DNA of 64,000 nucleotides from Closterium sp. Naga37s-1. Lineage: Eukaryota > Streptophyta > Zygnematophyceae > Desmidiales > Closteriaceae. The position numbers and the translations under genes are program-made. The notes under the pieces were generated by a model that did no database searches, was not told where the DNA came from, and was given only the letters and a program-made list of their open reading frames with translations. How positions within the stretch are numbered: the stretch's first letter is position 1; each line of letters starts with the position of its first letter. Location: the NCBI GenBank assembly GCA_947471745.1, contig CANJKZ010000264.1, forward strand, positions 999,501 to 1,063,500. The letters run 5' to 3'. Shown here piece after piece: positions 33,996 through 44,927 of the stretch.

Positions 33996-36900
33996 ATGGC
34001 TACCCCCAGTGTCCTCTCTTTTGACGCTGAGGGTCGGGCCATTGACTTTGACGTCTGGGTAGATGACCTGCAGCTTTTCCTACAGTGCGATAGGGCAGAC
34101 GGTCTCTCCCTCTTTGACCTCACTTCTGGTGCCTCTCCTGCCCCTGCTGCTGATGCTGACGCCACTGTTCGCTCACAGTGGGCCACACGCGATGCTGCTG
34201 CACGTCTTGCTGTGCGTCGCCACTTGCCTACCTCTGAGCGTGCACACTTTAGCCAGTACAAGAGTGCTAGGACCTTGTACGACGCTGTAGTTGCACGCTA
34301 CTCTTCCCCTGCCACTGTTGCACTTAGCCGCCTCATCCTGCCGTACCTCTTCCCTGACCTCGCAACTTTTCCCACAGTCGCTGACCTCATTACGCACCTT
34401 CGCACTAGTGACATTCGCTACCGCGCTGCCCTTCCCGCTGAGTTCTGCGCCAAGAACCCCCCCCCTATGTACATCACCCTCTACTACATAGTCACCCGGC
34501 TCCCTGACACCCTTCGCCCGGTCAGGGACCACTTTCTCTCTGTTTGCCCCACCACCCTCACCGTTGATCTCCTCGAGGAGCGCCTCCTAGCGGCAGAGAA
34601 GAGCATAGTCGCTGTAGGAGCCTCTCGTGGTGACCCTCGTGCCCCTGTCTTTGAGGGGTGCTCCCCCTCTCCCCTCTTGCCCTCTGTTGCCTCTGCTGCT
34701 GCGGCCGACCTCGTTGGTCTTGAGTCGGTCGGTGCGGCGTCTGCCCCTAGCGGGAGACGCCGCACTGGCAAGGGCAAGGGGGGCAAGGGAGCTGGAGGAG
34801 CTAGCGGGGGCGGTGGCGGCGGCGGTGGAGGCGGTGGAGGGGGTGGGGGTGGCGGTGGGGGTGGTGGTGGGGGTGGGGGCGTCAGTGGCGGCAGTGGAGG
34901 CGGCGGCGGCGGTGGCGGTGGGAGCGGAGGTGGCGGAGGTGGCGGCGGTGGAGGAGGTAGCGGCGGAGGAGGTGGAGCTGGTCGGGGTGGCGCTGCGCAG
35001 AGGGTCGGCTCCGGTGGTAGTCCGCGCCAGCAGCAGCAGCAGCAGCAGCGCACCCGTGAGATCCCTCCCCCTCAGCAGCTTCGTGAGTGGTACGCTGCAC
35101 GTCAGCGAGGTGGGGGTGCTGGTCCGTGTACCTACGTCCTGCGCACCGGCGACCGCGCGGGTGAGCCGTGCGGGGGTTCGCACTCCACCCAGCGCTGCTT
35201 TGGCCGCCTGACGGACGCTTGGCGTCACCAGTTCCCTGAGGCCACTGAGATCCCTCGCTGGGGCGAGCTGTCTAGGGCGGGGGTTCCTATCTTTGATCTT
35301 GATTATGATGCTATTCTTGCTGCCATGTATGCTGTGACTATTAGTGATGAGGGTGACTGTTACCGGTGTTTTCCGCCCGACCCGGGCATTGGTACTGCTG
35401 CTCTAGGTACTGGTGAGGCTGCTGCTCTAGGTACTGGTGAGGCTGCTGCTCTAGGTGCCAGTGAGTCTGCTTCCTCAGGTGCTGGTGAGTCTGCTCTCTT
35501 AGGTACTGCGTCGGCTACGGCCTCCCACACCTTTACCCTTGACTCAGGGGCTTCCCGCTCCTTCTTTCGAGACCGCACCACACTCACGCCGCTCAGTCGG
35601 CCTGTTGCAGTCTCTCTGGCAGACCCCTCTGGGGGTCCTGTCCTTGCACACTTCTCCACTGCCCTCCCGTGTCCGGCGGCCCCCTCTGGCACCCTGTCTG
35701 GTCTTTACCTCCCCTCGTTCTCTACGAACTTGGTGAGTGGTGCTGACCTACAGGATGCGGGGGTTCACCAGTTCACTCCTGCAAGCCAGCGAGTGACCCA
35801 CTGCACGGACGCTCGGACGGGCCGACACTTGGCCACGTTTACACGTCGGCCGGGGTCGAGCCTGTACACACTGACCACTGAGTCTCCTCCAGTCACTGCG
35901 TCTGGTCAGGCAGCTGCGTCGGGTCAGGTGTTTGCTGCAGCGTCCAGGTCTGGTCCTGAGTCTGCCCCCTGCTCGTGTCGCCTCCTGTCTCACGAGACTC
36001 TCCTCTGGCACCACCGCCTTGGTCACCCCTCCCTGCCTTGTCTCCGAGGCATGGCCTCTCGTGTCCTTGTCTCTGGTCTTCCCCGGTCCCTCCCTCCCCT
36101 TCCTCCGGGGCCTGCCCCTACCTGCGTCCCCTGTGTCGAGGGGCGGCAGCGTGCTGCCCCTCACTCCTCCCAGTTTCCTCCGACAGAGGCCCCGCTGCAG
36201 ACGCTTCACATGGACGTGTGGGGCCCAGCCCGCGTCCGTGGACAGGGTCACGAGCGCTACTTCCTGCTGGTGGTTGACGACTACTCGCGTTACACCACAG
36301 TCTTCCCCCTGCGCAGCAAGGGTGATGTCACTGAGGTGTTGATCGACTGGATCCGCGCAGCTCGTCTCCAGCTCAGGAAGAGTTTCGGCTCGGACTTTCC
36401 TGTTCTGCGTCTGCACTCTGACAGAGGCGGGGAGTTCTCCTCTGGCCTTCTGCGAGCCTACTGTCATGCACGAGGCATCCGCCAGACCTTCACGCTTCCG
36501 GACTCTCCACAGCAAAATGGGATTGCTGAGCGCTGCATTGGCATGGTCATGGACGTCGCCCGTATGTCCATGATGCATGCGGCTGCCCCCCATTTTCTGT
36601 GGCCGTTTGCGGTTCGGTACGCGGCGCATCAGATCAACCTTCAGCCCAGGGTCTCCATGCCGGAGGCCTCCCCAACTTTGCTGTGGACGGGGAAGGTTGG
36701 CGATGCGTCTGCGTTCCGTGTCTGGGGATCTCGGGCGTTTGTCCGCGACTTGTCTGCGGACAAGCTGTCCCCTCGTGCTGCTCCTTGCGTCTTCCTTGGC
36801 TTCCCCCCTGACGCGCCAGGGTGGCAGTTCTACCACCCCACCTCTCGGCGTGTTCTGTCCTCCCAAGACGTCACGTTTGACGAGTCGGTGCCCTACTACC

Positions 36901-39900
36901 GCCTCTTCCCCTACCGCACTCCGTCCCTCCCCCCGCCACCGCTCTTCCTCGTGCCAGGTCCCCCCCCGGTAGACCCCCTTCCCCCTCAGGGTCCTGCCCC
37001 TTCAGGTGTGTCCCAGGTAGACGCAGTCGAGCCTGCTGAGGTAGCTGGTGACTCTGGTGCTGCTGGGGGTGCTGAGCCTGGGGGTGCTGACTCTGGGGGT
37101 GCTGAGCGTGTGGGTGCTACGCCTGGGGGTGCTGAGCCTGGGGGTGCTGTTCCTGGGGGTACTACGCCTGGGGGTGCTGCGCCTGGGGGTGCTGAGTCTA
37201 GGGGTGCTGAGCCTGGGGGTGCTACGACTGGGGGTGCTGAGCCTGGGGGTGCTCAGCCTGGAGTTGCGGAGCCTGCGGGAGCTGGGCCTACTCGTGTGGC
37301 GTCTGGCGGTGCTGGGCCTGGAGGTTCTCCGGGTGCTCTGTCTCGACGGGAGCCACTCTCTCCACAGGAGGTGCGTGAGTGGTTTGCCCGGCGCTGGAGG
37401 CGTGCTGCTGGAGCTGGAGGTTCTTCGGCTGCTGAGGGTGCTGGTACCACGGGTCCCGGAGGTGCTCGTACTGGGAGTACTGGAGCTGCTGGGCCTGCGG
37501 GTACTACTGGAGCTGGGGCCACTGCGTCTTCTCGTGGTCCGACTGGAGCTGGAGCTGCTGAGGGTGTTGGCGCTGAGGGTACTGCTGGCGGTACTGGAGG
37601 CGGTCCTGCAGGGGGTGCTACTGGTGCTGCTGGAGGTCCTGGAGCTAGTGGAGCTGCTGGGGGTGCTGGAGCTGGCGGTGCTGTGGGCTCTGGTGCTGCC
37701 ACTGGGGGTACTGGTGCTGTCCCTGCTGTGTCTGGAGTCGCTGCGCGGCCTCGGCCGTACTTCGTTCCGCTCCTTGAGCAGGTTCTTGGTCTCCCGCCTT
37801 CTACTGGTCCTCCTCCTCCCTTAGAGTGTCCACAGCCTGTCCCGTCGCAGTTACAGTTACAGACGGCCTCCCCACTGCCTGCTCCTTCTCCCTACACTGG
37901 TCCTACTGGAGGTCTTGCTGAGCGTCGTGCGCCTGCGTCTCGCCCTGTGTCGCCTGTCCGTGCTGCTCGCGCTAGTGGTCGTGGTTCGCGTCAGCGTCCT
38001 CCTCCTGTCCCTGGCACGCACCGGATGTCTCTGCGTTCGTCCACTGCTCCTCTGCGTGCCCCTTTGCCTTCTCCTCCTGAGTCCTCTCTTCCTGCTCTTC
38101 CCGACCCGGAGTCGGACTCTCTTCGTGCTGCCAGTCCTACTGTCATGCGTCTCCTTGCTACTGTTGTCACTGACCCTTCCTTTGAGTCCACTGCTGCGTC
38201 TGCCCTGGTTACTGAGCTCGTCGACTTTGCTGCTCGCTGTCGTCTAGACTACGCTGCTAGTCTTGTTGCTGAGTCTGAGTCTGTCTGTCCTCCGTCCGTC
38301 GGGGGTGAGTGTGCCCTTGGCACGGACGTCCTTGAGGACAGGCAGGAGGAGTTCCAGTGTTTGGCTGCTGCTTCACCTCATCTCGTGTCCGTACTGCTTA
38401 CCCCTGAGGGAGACCCGGATGCACTTGACATCCCGACTCCGCGCTCTTACGCGGAGGCGATAGAGGGTCCCTACTCCTCTCAGTGGCAGGCAGCTATGGA
38501 CGCAGAGATGGCTTCCTGGAAGTCCACAGGCACCTACGTTGACGAGGTTCCCCCGCCTGGGGCGAACATCGTCAGTGGCATGTGGATTTTCAGGGTGAAG
38601 CGGCCGCCGGGTTCTCCGCCTGTCTTCAAGGCGCGTTACGTGGCTCGTGGCTTCAGTCAGCGGCAGGGAGTTGACTACTTTCAGACCTTCTCTCCCACTC
38701 CGAAGATGACCACTCTTCGGGTACTGCTGCACATAGCTGCTCACCGTGACTACGAGCTGCACTCTCTTGACTTCAGCACTGCTTTCTTGCAGGGCAGCCT
38801 GCACGAGGAGATCTGGCTGCGCCGCCCACTTGGCTTCACTGGGACTTTTCCTCCTAGCACCCAGTGGAGCCTCCGGCGGCCAGTCTACGGTCTCCGCCAG
38901 GCACCGCGTGAGTGGCACGACACACTGAGGACTACACTTGCGGCTCTTGGGTTTGCTCCCTCTACTGCCGACCCGTCACTGTTTCTGCGCACCGACACTT
39001 CTTTGCCGCCGTTCTACATCCTCGTGTACGTCGACGACTTGGTCTTTGCCACAGCTGAAACTGCTGGACTCGCCCACGTGAAGTCCGAGCTGCAGAAGAG
39101 ACACACGTGCACAGACCTGGGTGAACTGCGCAGCTACCTTGGCTTGCAGATCACCCGGGACAGAGCACAGCGCACCATTACCCTGACTCAGTCACACATG
39201 GTGCAGCAGGTCCTTCAGCGCTTCGGCTTCACGTACTCCTCGCCTCAGGCCACTCCTCTGCCTACTCGCCACTCGCTCTCAGCTCTGCCTTCGGATGAGT
39301 CCGTAGAGTCGAGTGGCCCGTACCCAGAGCTTGTTGGCTGCCTCATGTACCTGATGACCTGCACACGACCTGACCTTGCATACCCTCTTAGCATTCTCGC
39401 ACGCTATGTTGCTCCTGGGAGACACAGACCGGAGCACATGGCTGCAGCGAAGAGGGTGTTGCGCTACTTGTGCAGTACGTCGGGCATGGGGCTTGTGCTT
39501 GGAGGGCAGAGTCCAGTGGTCCTCACTGGGCACGCAGACGCTTCTTGGGCTGACAACCAGGCTACGCAGCGGTCGTCACAGGGTTACACCTTCAGCCTTG
39601 GTTCCGGCTCTGTCTCGTGGCGGGCTACCCGCTCGTCTTCTGTTCTCGGCTCCAGTTGTGAGGCTGAGATCTACGCAGGGGCCATGGCTGCACAGGAGCT
39701 TCGCTGGCTCACCTACCTGCTGACTGACCTCGGAGAGCCGCCTCGTTCTCCTCCAGTGCTGTACGTAGACAACAAGGCCATGCTGGCCTTGTGTCGGGAG
39801 CAGAGACTGGAGCACATTGCTCTTCGCTACTTCTTAGCTCGTGAGCTACAGCAGCGTGGTCAGCTGCGACTTGCGTACGTGGCCTCTCAGGCCAACACTG

Positions 39901-39998
39901 CTGATATCTTCACCAAGGCACTCGCGCCTTGTGATCATCAGCGCTTCTGTACTCAGCTGGGCCTTGTGCCTACCTTGCCTCACTTGCTCATTTCTTGA
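33996..39998 (+). CDS. C1 gag-pol polyprotein, 2000 aa
   Basis: It encodes capsid, protease, integrase and reverse transcriptase/RNase H of a Ty1/copia element in one frame. Domains: gag (about 1-265); a glycine-rich stretch (266-331) and Gln run; a Cys/His knuckle-like motif C-X13-C-X3-H-X4-C near 375; protease FTLDSGAS near 516; integrase HHCC with LLWHHRLGHPS (about 667) and CVPC (about 710), then core residues in HMDVWG (738), VVDDYSRY (760) and LHSDRGGEF; NGIAER follows. An AEPGGA-type low-complexity spacer (about 1030-1250) precedes RT, which starts near 1500 and has YVDDLVF at 1678. RNase H shows HADASWAD (1845), CEAEIYAG and YVDNKAM. Compared with the other copies, four residues (RTKH) are missing near 39808, which may weaken RNase H. 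The ATG at 33996 matches the start in the other copies (MAS/MAT...LTFDAEGRA). Confidence 0.93.
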   Translation: MATPSVLSFDAEGRAIDFDVWVDDLQLFLQCDRADGLSLFDLTSGASPAPAADADATVRSQWATRDAAARLAVRRHLPTSERAHFSQYKSARTLYDAVVARYSSPATVALSRLILPYLFPDLATFPTVADLITHLRTSDIRYRAALPAEFCAKNPPPMYITLYYIVTRLPDTLRPVRDHFLSVCPTTLTVDLLEERLLAAEKSIVAVGASRGDPRAPVFEGCSPSPLLPSVASAAAADLVGLESVGAASAPSGRRRTGKGKGGKGAGGASGGGGGGGGGGGGGGGGGGGGGGGGGVSGGSGGGGGGGGGSGGGGGGGGGGGSGGGGGAGRGGAAQRVGSGGSPRQQQQQQQRTREIPPPQQLREWYAARQRGGGAGPCTYVLRTGDRAGEPCGGSHSTQRCFGRLTDAWRHQFPEATEIPRWGELSRAGVPIFDLDYDAILAAMYAVTISDEGDCYRCFPPDPGIGTAALGTGEAAALGTGEAAALGASESASSGAGESALLGTASATASHTFTLDSGASRSFFRDRTTLTPLSRPVAVSLADPSGGPVLAHFSTALPCPAAPSGTLSGLYLPSFSTNLVSGADLQDAGVHQFTPASQRVTHCTDARTGRHLATFTRRPGSSLYTLTTESPPVTASGQAAASGQVFAAASRSGPESAPCSCRLLSHETLLWHHRLGHPSLPCLRGMASRVLVSGLPRSLPPLPPGPAPTCVPCVEGRQRAAPHSSQFPPTEAPLQTLHMDVWGPARVRGQGHERYFLLVVDDYSRYTTVFPLRSKGDVTEVLIDWIRAARLQLRKSFGSDFPVLRLHSDRGGEFSSGLLRAYCHARGIRQTFTLPDSPQQNGIAERCIGMVMDVARMSMMHAAAPHFLWPFAVRYAAHQINLQPRVSMPEASPTLLWTGKVGDASAFRVWGSRAFVRDLSADKLSPRAAPCVFLGFPPDAPGWQFYHPTSRRVLSSQDVTFDESVPYYRLFPYRTPSLPPPPLFLVPGPPPVDPLPPQGPAPSGVSQVDAVEPAEVAGDSGAAGGAEPGGADSGGAERVGATPGGAEPGGAVPGGTTPGGAAPGGAESRGAEPGGATTGGAEPGGAQPGVAEPAGAGPTRVASGGAGPGGSPGALSRREPLSPQEVREWFARRWRRAAGAGGSSAAEGAGTTGPGGARTGSTGAAGPAGTTGAGATASSRGPTGAGAAEGVGAEGTAGGTGGGPAGGATGAAGGPGASGAAGGAGAGGAVGSGAATGGTGAVPAVSGVAARPRPYFVPLLEQVLGLPPSTGPPPPLECPQPVPSQLQLQTASPLPAPSPYTGPTGGLAERRAPASRPVSPVRAARASGRGSRQRPPPVPGTHRMSLRSSTAPLRAPLPSPPESSLPALPDPESDSLRAASPTVMRLLATVVTDPSFESTAASALVTELVDFAARCRLDYAASLVAESESVCPPSVGGECALGTDVLEDRQEEFQCLAAASPHLVSVLLTPEGDPDALDIPTPRSYAEAIEGPYSSQWQAAMDAEMASWKSTGTYVDEVPPPGANIVSGMWIFRVKRPPGSPPVFKARYVARGFSQRQGVDYFQTFSPTPKMTTLRVLLHIAAHRDYELHSLDFSTAFLQGSLHEEIWLRRPLGFTGTFPPSTQWSLRRPVYGLRQAPREWHDTLRTTLAALGFAPSTADPSLFLRTDTSLPPFYILVYVDDLVFATAETAGLAHVKSELQKRHTCTDLGELRSYLGLQITRDRAQRTITLTQSHMVQQVLQRFGFTYSSPQATPLPTRHSLSALPSDESVESSGPYPELVGCLMYLMTCTRPDLAYPLSILARYVAPGRHRPEHMAAAKRVLRYLCSTSGMGLVLGGQSPVVLTGHADASWADNQATQRSSQGYTFSLGSGSVSWRATRSSSVLGSSCEAEIYAGAMAAQELRWLTYLLTDLGEPPRSPPVLYVDNKAMLALCREQRLEHIALRYFLARELQQRGQLRLAYVASQANTADIFTKALAPCDHQRFCTQLGLVPTLPHLLIS

Positions 39999-40193
39999 CC
40001 TTGTTTGTACTGTTACATATATATATACCTGCTCTTGCTTGTTTAGCCTTATATATATGTAATCTTGCATGTGAACTGGCCTTGTGGCCTTGAACTTGTG
40101 CTCAGAATGTGTGGTGACGTTGTGATCCACCCTGAGCTTGCTTTGCCTTGCTTTGCTTGACTGGTCTTGTGACCCCTTGCTCTCCCCCACTTT

Positions 40194-40206
40194 GCCTATG
40201 GGGGTG
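40194..40206 (+). promoter_or_regulatory. C1 polypurine tract
   Basis: CCTATGGGGGTG sits directly before the 3' LTR start. The same GGGGGTG|TGTCAAA junction occurs in C2, C3 and element N. Confidence 0.75.
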
Positions 40207-40335
40207 TGTCAAACTCATACACTATAGTCTGTGTAGGCTGTAGTGGGGTAGCTTATATGGGGTACAACACTTTAGGGTTTGGTACTTGTACTTCTCATGC
40301 TGCTCAGTTCAACCATTCCTCGTTTCATTTTCACA
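40207..40335 (+). repeat. C1 3' LTR
   Basis: Looks identical to 32967-33095. Confidence 0.93.
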
Positions 40336-40340
40336 CGGTG

Positions 40341-41221
40341 ATATGTCCGTACTGTCACGTTTGCGCCGGTCAAGTAACATCGCCACACTTTGAATACCTG
40401 CACGACCGCGAGCATTTTGTGGTCATGTATCAGGATATTTTTCTCGAGCGGGTGCAGCTTTCGTGACTCGTATGCGATGGGCTATAGGCCGTTGCCGAAA
40501 TCCAGTAGCAGTAAGGCTTTAATGGCGATGTCGCTAGCATCGGTAACCACTTCGAATGGGCAGTGTGGGTCGGCAATGCATAGCACGGGCAGCGAATAGA
40601 GAACATTTTTAAGGCAGAGAAGGCAGTATGCCCTTTCTCCCCCCACGTAAAAGCGACCCCCTTCCGTAGCAAGTCTGTCAGAGGGGTTGTTAACCGTGCC
40701 ATGTCGGGGACAAACCGACTCACATAATCAACAAAACCCAAGAAACTCTGTAGTTCCGTGATGTTTGTCGGGGGGTGACATGCCTTGACCGTATCCATTT
40801 TATTTTTAGGGTCTATTTCAACCCCAGCTTCCGAGATGACATGCTCAAGAAATTATAGGCGGTCCTGAAAAAACTCGCAATTGGAACCTTTCTTCAGGAT
40901 CAAATGCACGTCTAAGATTTTAAACACTGCTAACTGCTGCTAAGTGCTGCTTCTTATCTTGGCTGTAAACTAAGATGTCGTCGAGGTACACGATGACGCT
41001 TTTATCCAAAAGTGGCATAAATGCCTCGTTCATTGCCATCTGAAATGGCACAGGCGCATTGGTCAGCCCGAATGGCATTTCCGTGTATTTGAAAGACCCG
41101 TATATAGTTCTAAAGGCTGTTTTGGCGCATTTGTTGGTTCGACGCAGATCTTGTGGTAACCGCCGCGTAAATGATTTTTCAAAAAGACCCTAGCTGTTCG
41201 CAGTTGATCGATCAGTGTATC
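40341..41221 (-). pseudogene. Gypsy reverse transcriptase / RNase H block
   Basis: The minus strand reads MPFGLTNAP, then [12 protein letters not shown] (polymerase YLDD, about 40966-41005), a broken stretch, then TELQSFLGFVDYVSRFVPD and LTDLLRKGVAFTWGEK leading to RNase H. Several frames are needed. The block is bounded by C1 and C2. Confidence 0.85.
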
Positions 41222-41352
41222 TGTCAAACTTATATACTATAGTCTGTCTAGGCTGTAGTGGGGTAGTTCATATAGGGTACAACACTTTTAGGTTTCCTAC
41301 TTGTACCCACCTGCTTGCTAGTTCAGTCATTCCTTCCTTCACTATTCTAACA
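41222..41352 (+). repeat. C2 5' LTR
   Basis: 131 bp, TGTCAAAC to TTCTAACA. Confidence 0.9.
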
Positions 41353-41807
41353 TGGTATTCTGAGCAGGTTCCCTCGTGGGAACGTTTTTTTTAGGGCCCA
41401 CCACGATCATTTTTTTTTCCTGCCCTGCCCGTAGCGCGCCTCGCGCCTACCTCACATGCGCCGTCGCGCGCCCTGCCCTAGTGCCGCCCGTCGCGGCCCT
41501 GCCTTCTCGGCCCGTCGCGGCCCTGCCCTAACGGCCCGTCGCTGCCCCCTGCCCTAACGGCCCGTCGCGGCCTCTGCCCTGCCGCTGCTAGTCGCGGCCC
41601 TGCCCTACCCTGCCGTCCAGCCGCGGCCTTGCCCTGTCGCTGCCCTGTCGCGGCCCTGTTCAGCCGCCCCAGTCGCGGCCCTTCTCTACCGCCGCCAGGC
41701 AGCGGCCCTGCCCTGCTGCCGCCCCGATCGCGGCCCTGACCTAACCGCCAGCTGCGGCCCTGCCCTGCACCCGCCCCTGGTAAGCACCCGCGCCGCCCAG
41801 CCGAGCC

Positions 41808-44626
41808 GTGCCACTCCTCCGAGCCGCACCGCCCTGCCGCGCCACGCCGCCAGGAGCCGAGCCTGGGGGTGCTGAGCCTGAGCGTGCTGAGTCTGGAGGT
41901 CCTCCGGGTGTCCCGTCACGGCGGGAGCCCCTCTCTCCGCAGCGGCTACGTGAGTGGTACGCTCGGCGCTGTAGCCGTGCTGCTGGAGCTACGGGGCCTG
42001 CTGCTAGAGGTGCTTCTGGAGCTGGAGCTGCTGGAGGTGCTGATGGTGCTGGAGCTGCTGGAGCCGCTGGTCCTGGAGGTGCTGGTGCTGGAGGTACTGA
42101 CACTGTTGGAGGTACTGGCGCTGTTGGAGGTCCTGCTGGTGTTGGAGCTGCTGGAGGTGCTGGAGCAGCTGGTCCCGGAGGTGCTCGTACTGGAGGTACT
42201 GGAGCTGCTGGGGCTGGTGGTGCTGCAGGAGTTGGAGCTGTAGGTGCTGGAGCTGTTGCTACTAAAGGTGCTGCTGGAGCTGGAGCTACCGGAGGTACTG
42301 GAGCTCGTGGTGCTGCGGGAGTTGTAGCTGGAGACCCTGGAGCTGAGGGTACTGGTGCTGTCTCTGCTGTTTCTGGAGGCGCTGCGCGGCCGCGGCCGTA
42401 CTACGTTCCGCTCCTTCAGCAGGTTCTTGGTCTCCCGCCTTCTACTGGTCCTACTCCTCCCTTACTGAGTCCACCGCCTGTCCAGTCACAGTCTCAGTTA
42501 CAGCCAGCCTCTCCACTGCCTGGTCCTTCTCCTTACTCTGTACCGACTAGAGGTCTTACGGAGCATCGTGAGCCCGAGTCTCGTCCTGCGTCGCCTGAGT
42601 CTCGTCCTGCGTCACCTGAGTCTTGTCCTGAGTCGCCTGTTCGCGCTGTTTGCACTGGTCGTCGTGTTCCGCGTTAGCGTCCTCCTCCTGTCCCTGGCAC
42701 TCACTCTATGACTCTGCGTCCTTCCACTGCTCCACAGCGTGTCCCTCTGCCGTCTCCTCCCGCGTCCTCTCTTCCTGACGGTCCGGACCCGGAGTCTGAC
42801 TCCCTTTGTGCTGCTAGTCCTACTGTCACGCGTTTTCTGGCCACTGTTGTCACTGACCCTTCGTTTGAGTCCACTGCTGCGTCTGCTCTAGTTGCTGAGC
42901 TTGTTGACTTTGCTGCCGCCTGTCGTCTAGACTACGCCGCTAGTCTTGTTGCTGAGTCTGAGTCTGCGTCTGTCTGTCCTTCGTCTGTCCGGGGTGAGTG
43001 TGCTCTTGGCACGGACGTCCTTGAGGACAGACAGGAGGAGTTTGAGTGCTTTGCCGCTGCTTTAACTCATCTCGTGTCCATGCTGCTTGCCCCTGAGGGA
43101 GACCCGGATGCACCAGACATCCCGACCCCGCGCTCTTACGCAGAGGCGATAGAGGGTCCCTACTCCTCTCAGTGGCAGACAGCCATGGACACAAAGATGG
43201 CTTCCTAGAAGTCCACAGGCACCTACGTCGACGAGGTTCCCCCGCCTGGGGCGAACATCGTCAGTGGCACGTGGATTTTCAGGGTGAAGCGGCCGCCGGG
43301 TTCTCCGCCTGTCTTCAAGGCACGTTACGTTGCACGAGGCTTCAGTCAGCGACAGGGAGTTGACTTCTTCCAGACCTTCTCCCCTACCCCGAAGATGACC
43401 ACTCTTCGGGTGCTGCTGCACGTCGCCGCTCAGCGTGACTACGAGCTACACTCTCTTGACTTCAGCACAACCTTCCTACAGGGCAGCCTGCACGAGGAGA
43501 TCTGGCTGCGCTGCCCACCTGGCTTCACTGGGTCGTTTCTGTTGGTACCCATTGGAGCCTCCGGCGGCCAGTCTACGGTCTCCGCCAGGCACCCCGTGAG
43601 TGGCACGACACACTGAGGACGACTCTTGCTGCTCTTGGTTTTGCTCCTTCCACTGCTGACCCGTCGCTGTTTCTACGCACCGACACCACTCTGCCGCCGT
43701 TCTATGTTCTCGTGTACGTAGACGACTTGGTCTTTGCTACTGCTGACACTGAGGCACTCGCCCACGTGAAGTCCGAGCTGCAGAAGAGACACACGTGCAC
43801 AGACCTGGGTGAGCTGACAAGCTATCTTGGCTTACGGATCACCCGGGACAGAGCACAGCGCACCATTACCTTGACTCAGTCACATATGGTGCAGCAGTTC
43901 CTTCAGCGCTTCGGCTTCACGTACTCCTCGCTACAGTTCACTCCTCTGCCTAACGGTCACTCGCTCTCAGCTCCACCTTCGGACGAGTCCGTAGAGCCGA
44001 GTGGCCCGTATCCAGAGCTTGTGGGCTGCCTCATGTACCTGATGACCTGCACTCGACCTGACCTTGCCAACCCTCTTAGCATTCTAGCACGCTATGTCGC
44101 TCCTGGCAGACACAGGAAGGAGCACATGGATGCAGCTAAGAGGGTGTTGCGCTACTTGTGCAGTACGTCGGGCATGGGGCTCGTGCTTGGAGGACGGGCT
44201 CGAGTTGTCCTTACTGGTCACGCAGACGCTTCCTGGGCTGACGACTTGACTACGCAGCGGTCGTCACAGGGTTACACCTTCAGCCTTGGCTCCGGCTCTG
44301 TCTCTTGGCGGTCTACCTGCTCGTCCTCTGTTCTCAGCTCCAGTTGTGAGGCTGAGATCTACGCAGGGGGCATGGCTGCACAGGAGTTACGCTGGCTCAC
44401 CTACCTGCTGACCGACCTGGGAGAGGCGCCTCGTTCTCCTCCAGTGCTGTACGTCGACAACAAGGCCATGATTGCCTTGTGTCAGGAGCACAGACTGGAG
44501 CACAGAACGAAGCACATCGCTCTGCGCTACTTCCTTGCTCGAGAGCTGCAGCAGCGTGGTCAGCTTTGTCTTACTTATGTGGCCTCTCAGGCCAACACTG
44601 CTGATGTTTTCACCAAGGCACTTTAG
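41808..44626 (+). pseudogene. C2 pol remnant: spacer, RT and RNase H with two stops and a frameshift
   Basis: The frame starts in the AEPGGA / LSPQRLREWYARR spacer and continues into RT. It is interrupted by TAG at about 42676-42678 and at 43206-43208 (Trp to stop in MASWKS), and shifts frame near 43540. RNase H follows to 44626, with YVDDLVF at about 43713 and the RTKH residues that C1 lacks. No gag, protease or integrase. Confidence 0.9.
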
Positions 44627-44927
44627 CCTTGTGATCATCAGCATTTCTGTACTGTTCTAGGCCTTGTACCTATTGTGCCTCACTTGCTTACTTCTTGACT
44701 CTGCTTGTACTGTACTCTCTATACATATACCTGCATGCTTACACTTGCTAGGTTGTGTTCACTGTATTGTTTGTTCTCCTTTATATAACTCTGCATGTGA
44801 ACTGGCCTTGTGGCCATTTGCTTGTGCTCAGACTGTGTGGTGACTATGTGATCCACCCTGAGCTTGTTTTGCCTTTCTTGACTGGCCTTGTGGCCTCTTG
44901 TTCTCCCCCACTTTGCCTATGGGGGTG

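Larger units (their letters stand above)
32967..40335 (+). mobile_element. Complete Ty1/copia retrotransposon C1 (7369 bp), apparently intact and recent
   Basis: The LTRs at 32967-33095 and 40207-40335 are 129 bp each and look identical base for base. They begin TGTCAAAC, end TTTTCACA, and are flanked by the perfect duplication CGGTG (32962-32966 and 40336-40340). A Met-tRNA-type primer site follows the 5' LTR and a purine tract precedes the 3' LTR. The internal region is a C-rich leader plus one 2000-codon frame. Identical LTRs imply recent insertion. It landed in the gypsy RNase H/integrase junction. Confidence 0.95.

Noticed and set aside
37048..37824. Leu/Val-rich plus-strand ORF (LGVLSLGVL repeats) and similar ones at 41869, 51931 and 57330
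   Set aside because: Shadow frames of the AEPGGA spacer in the copia polyprotein.
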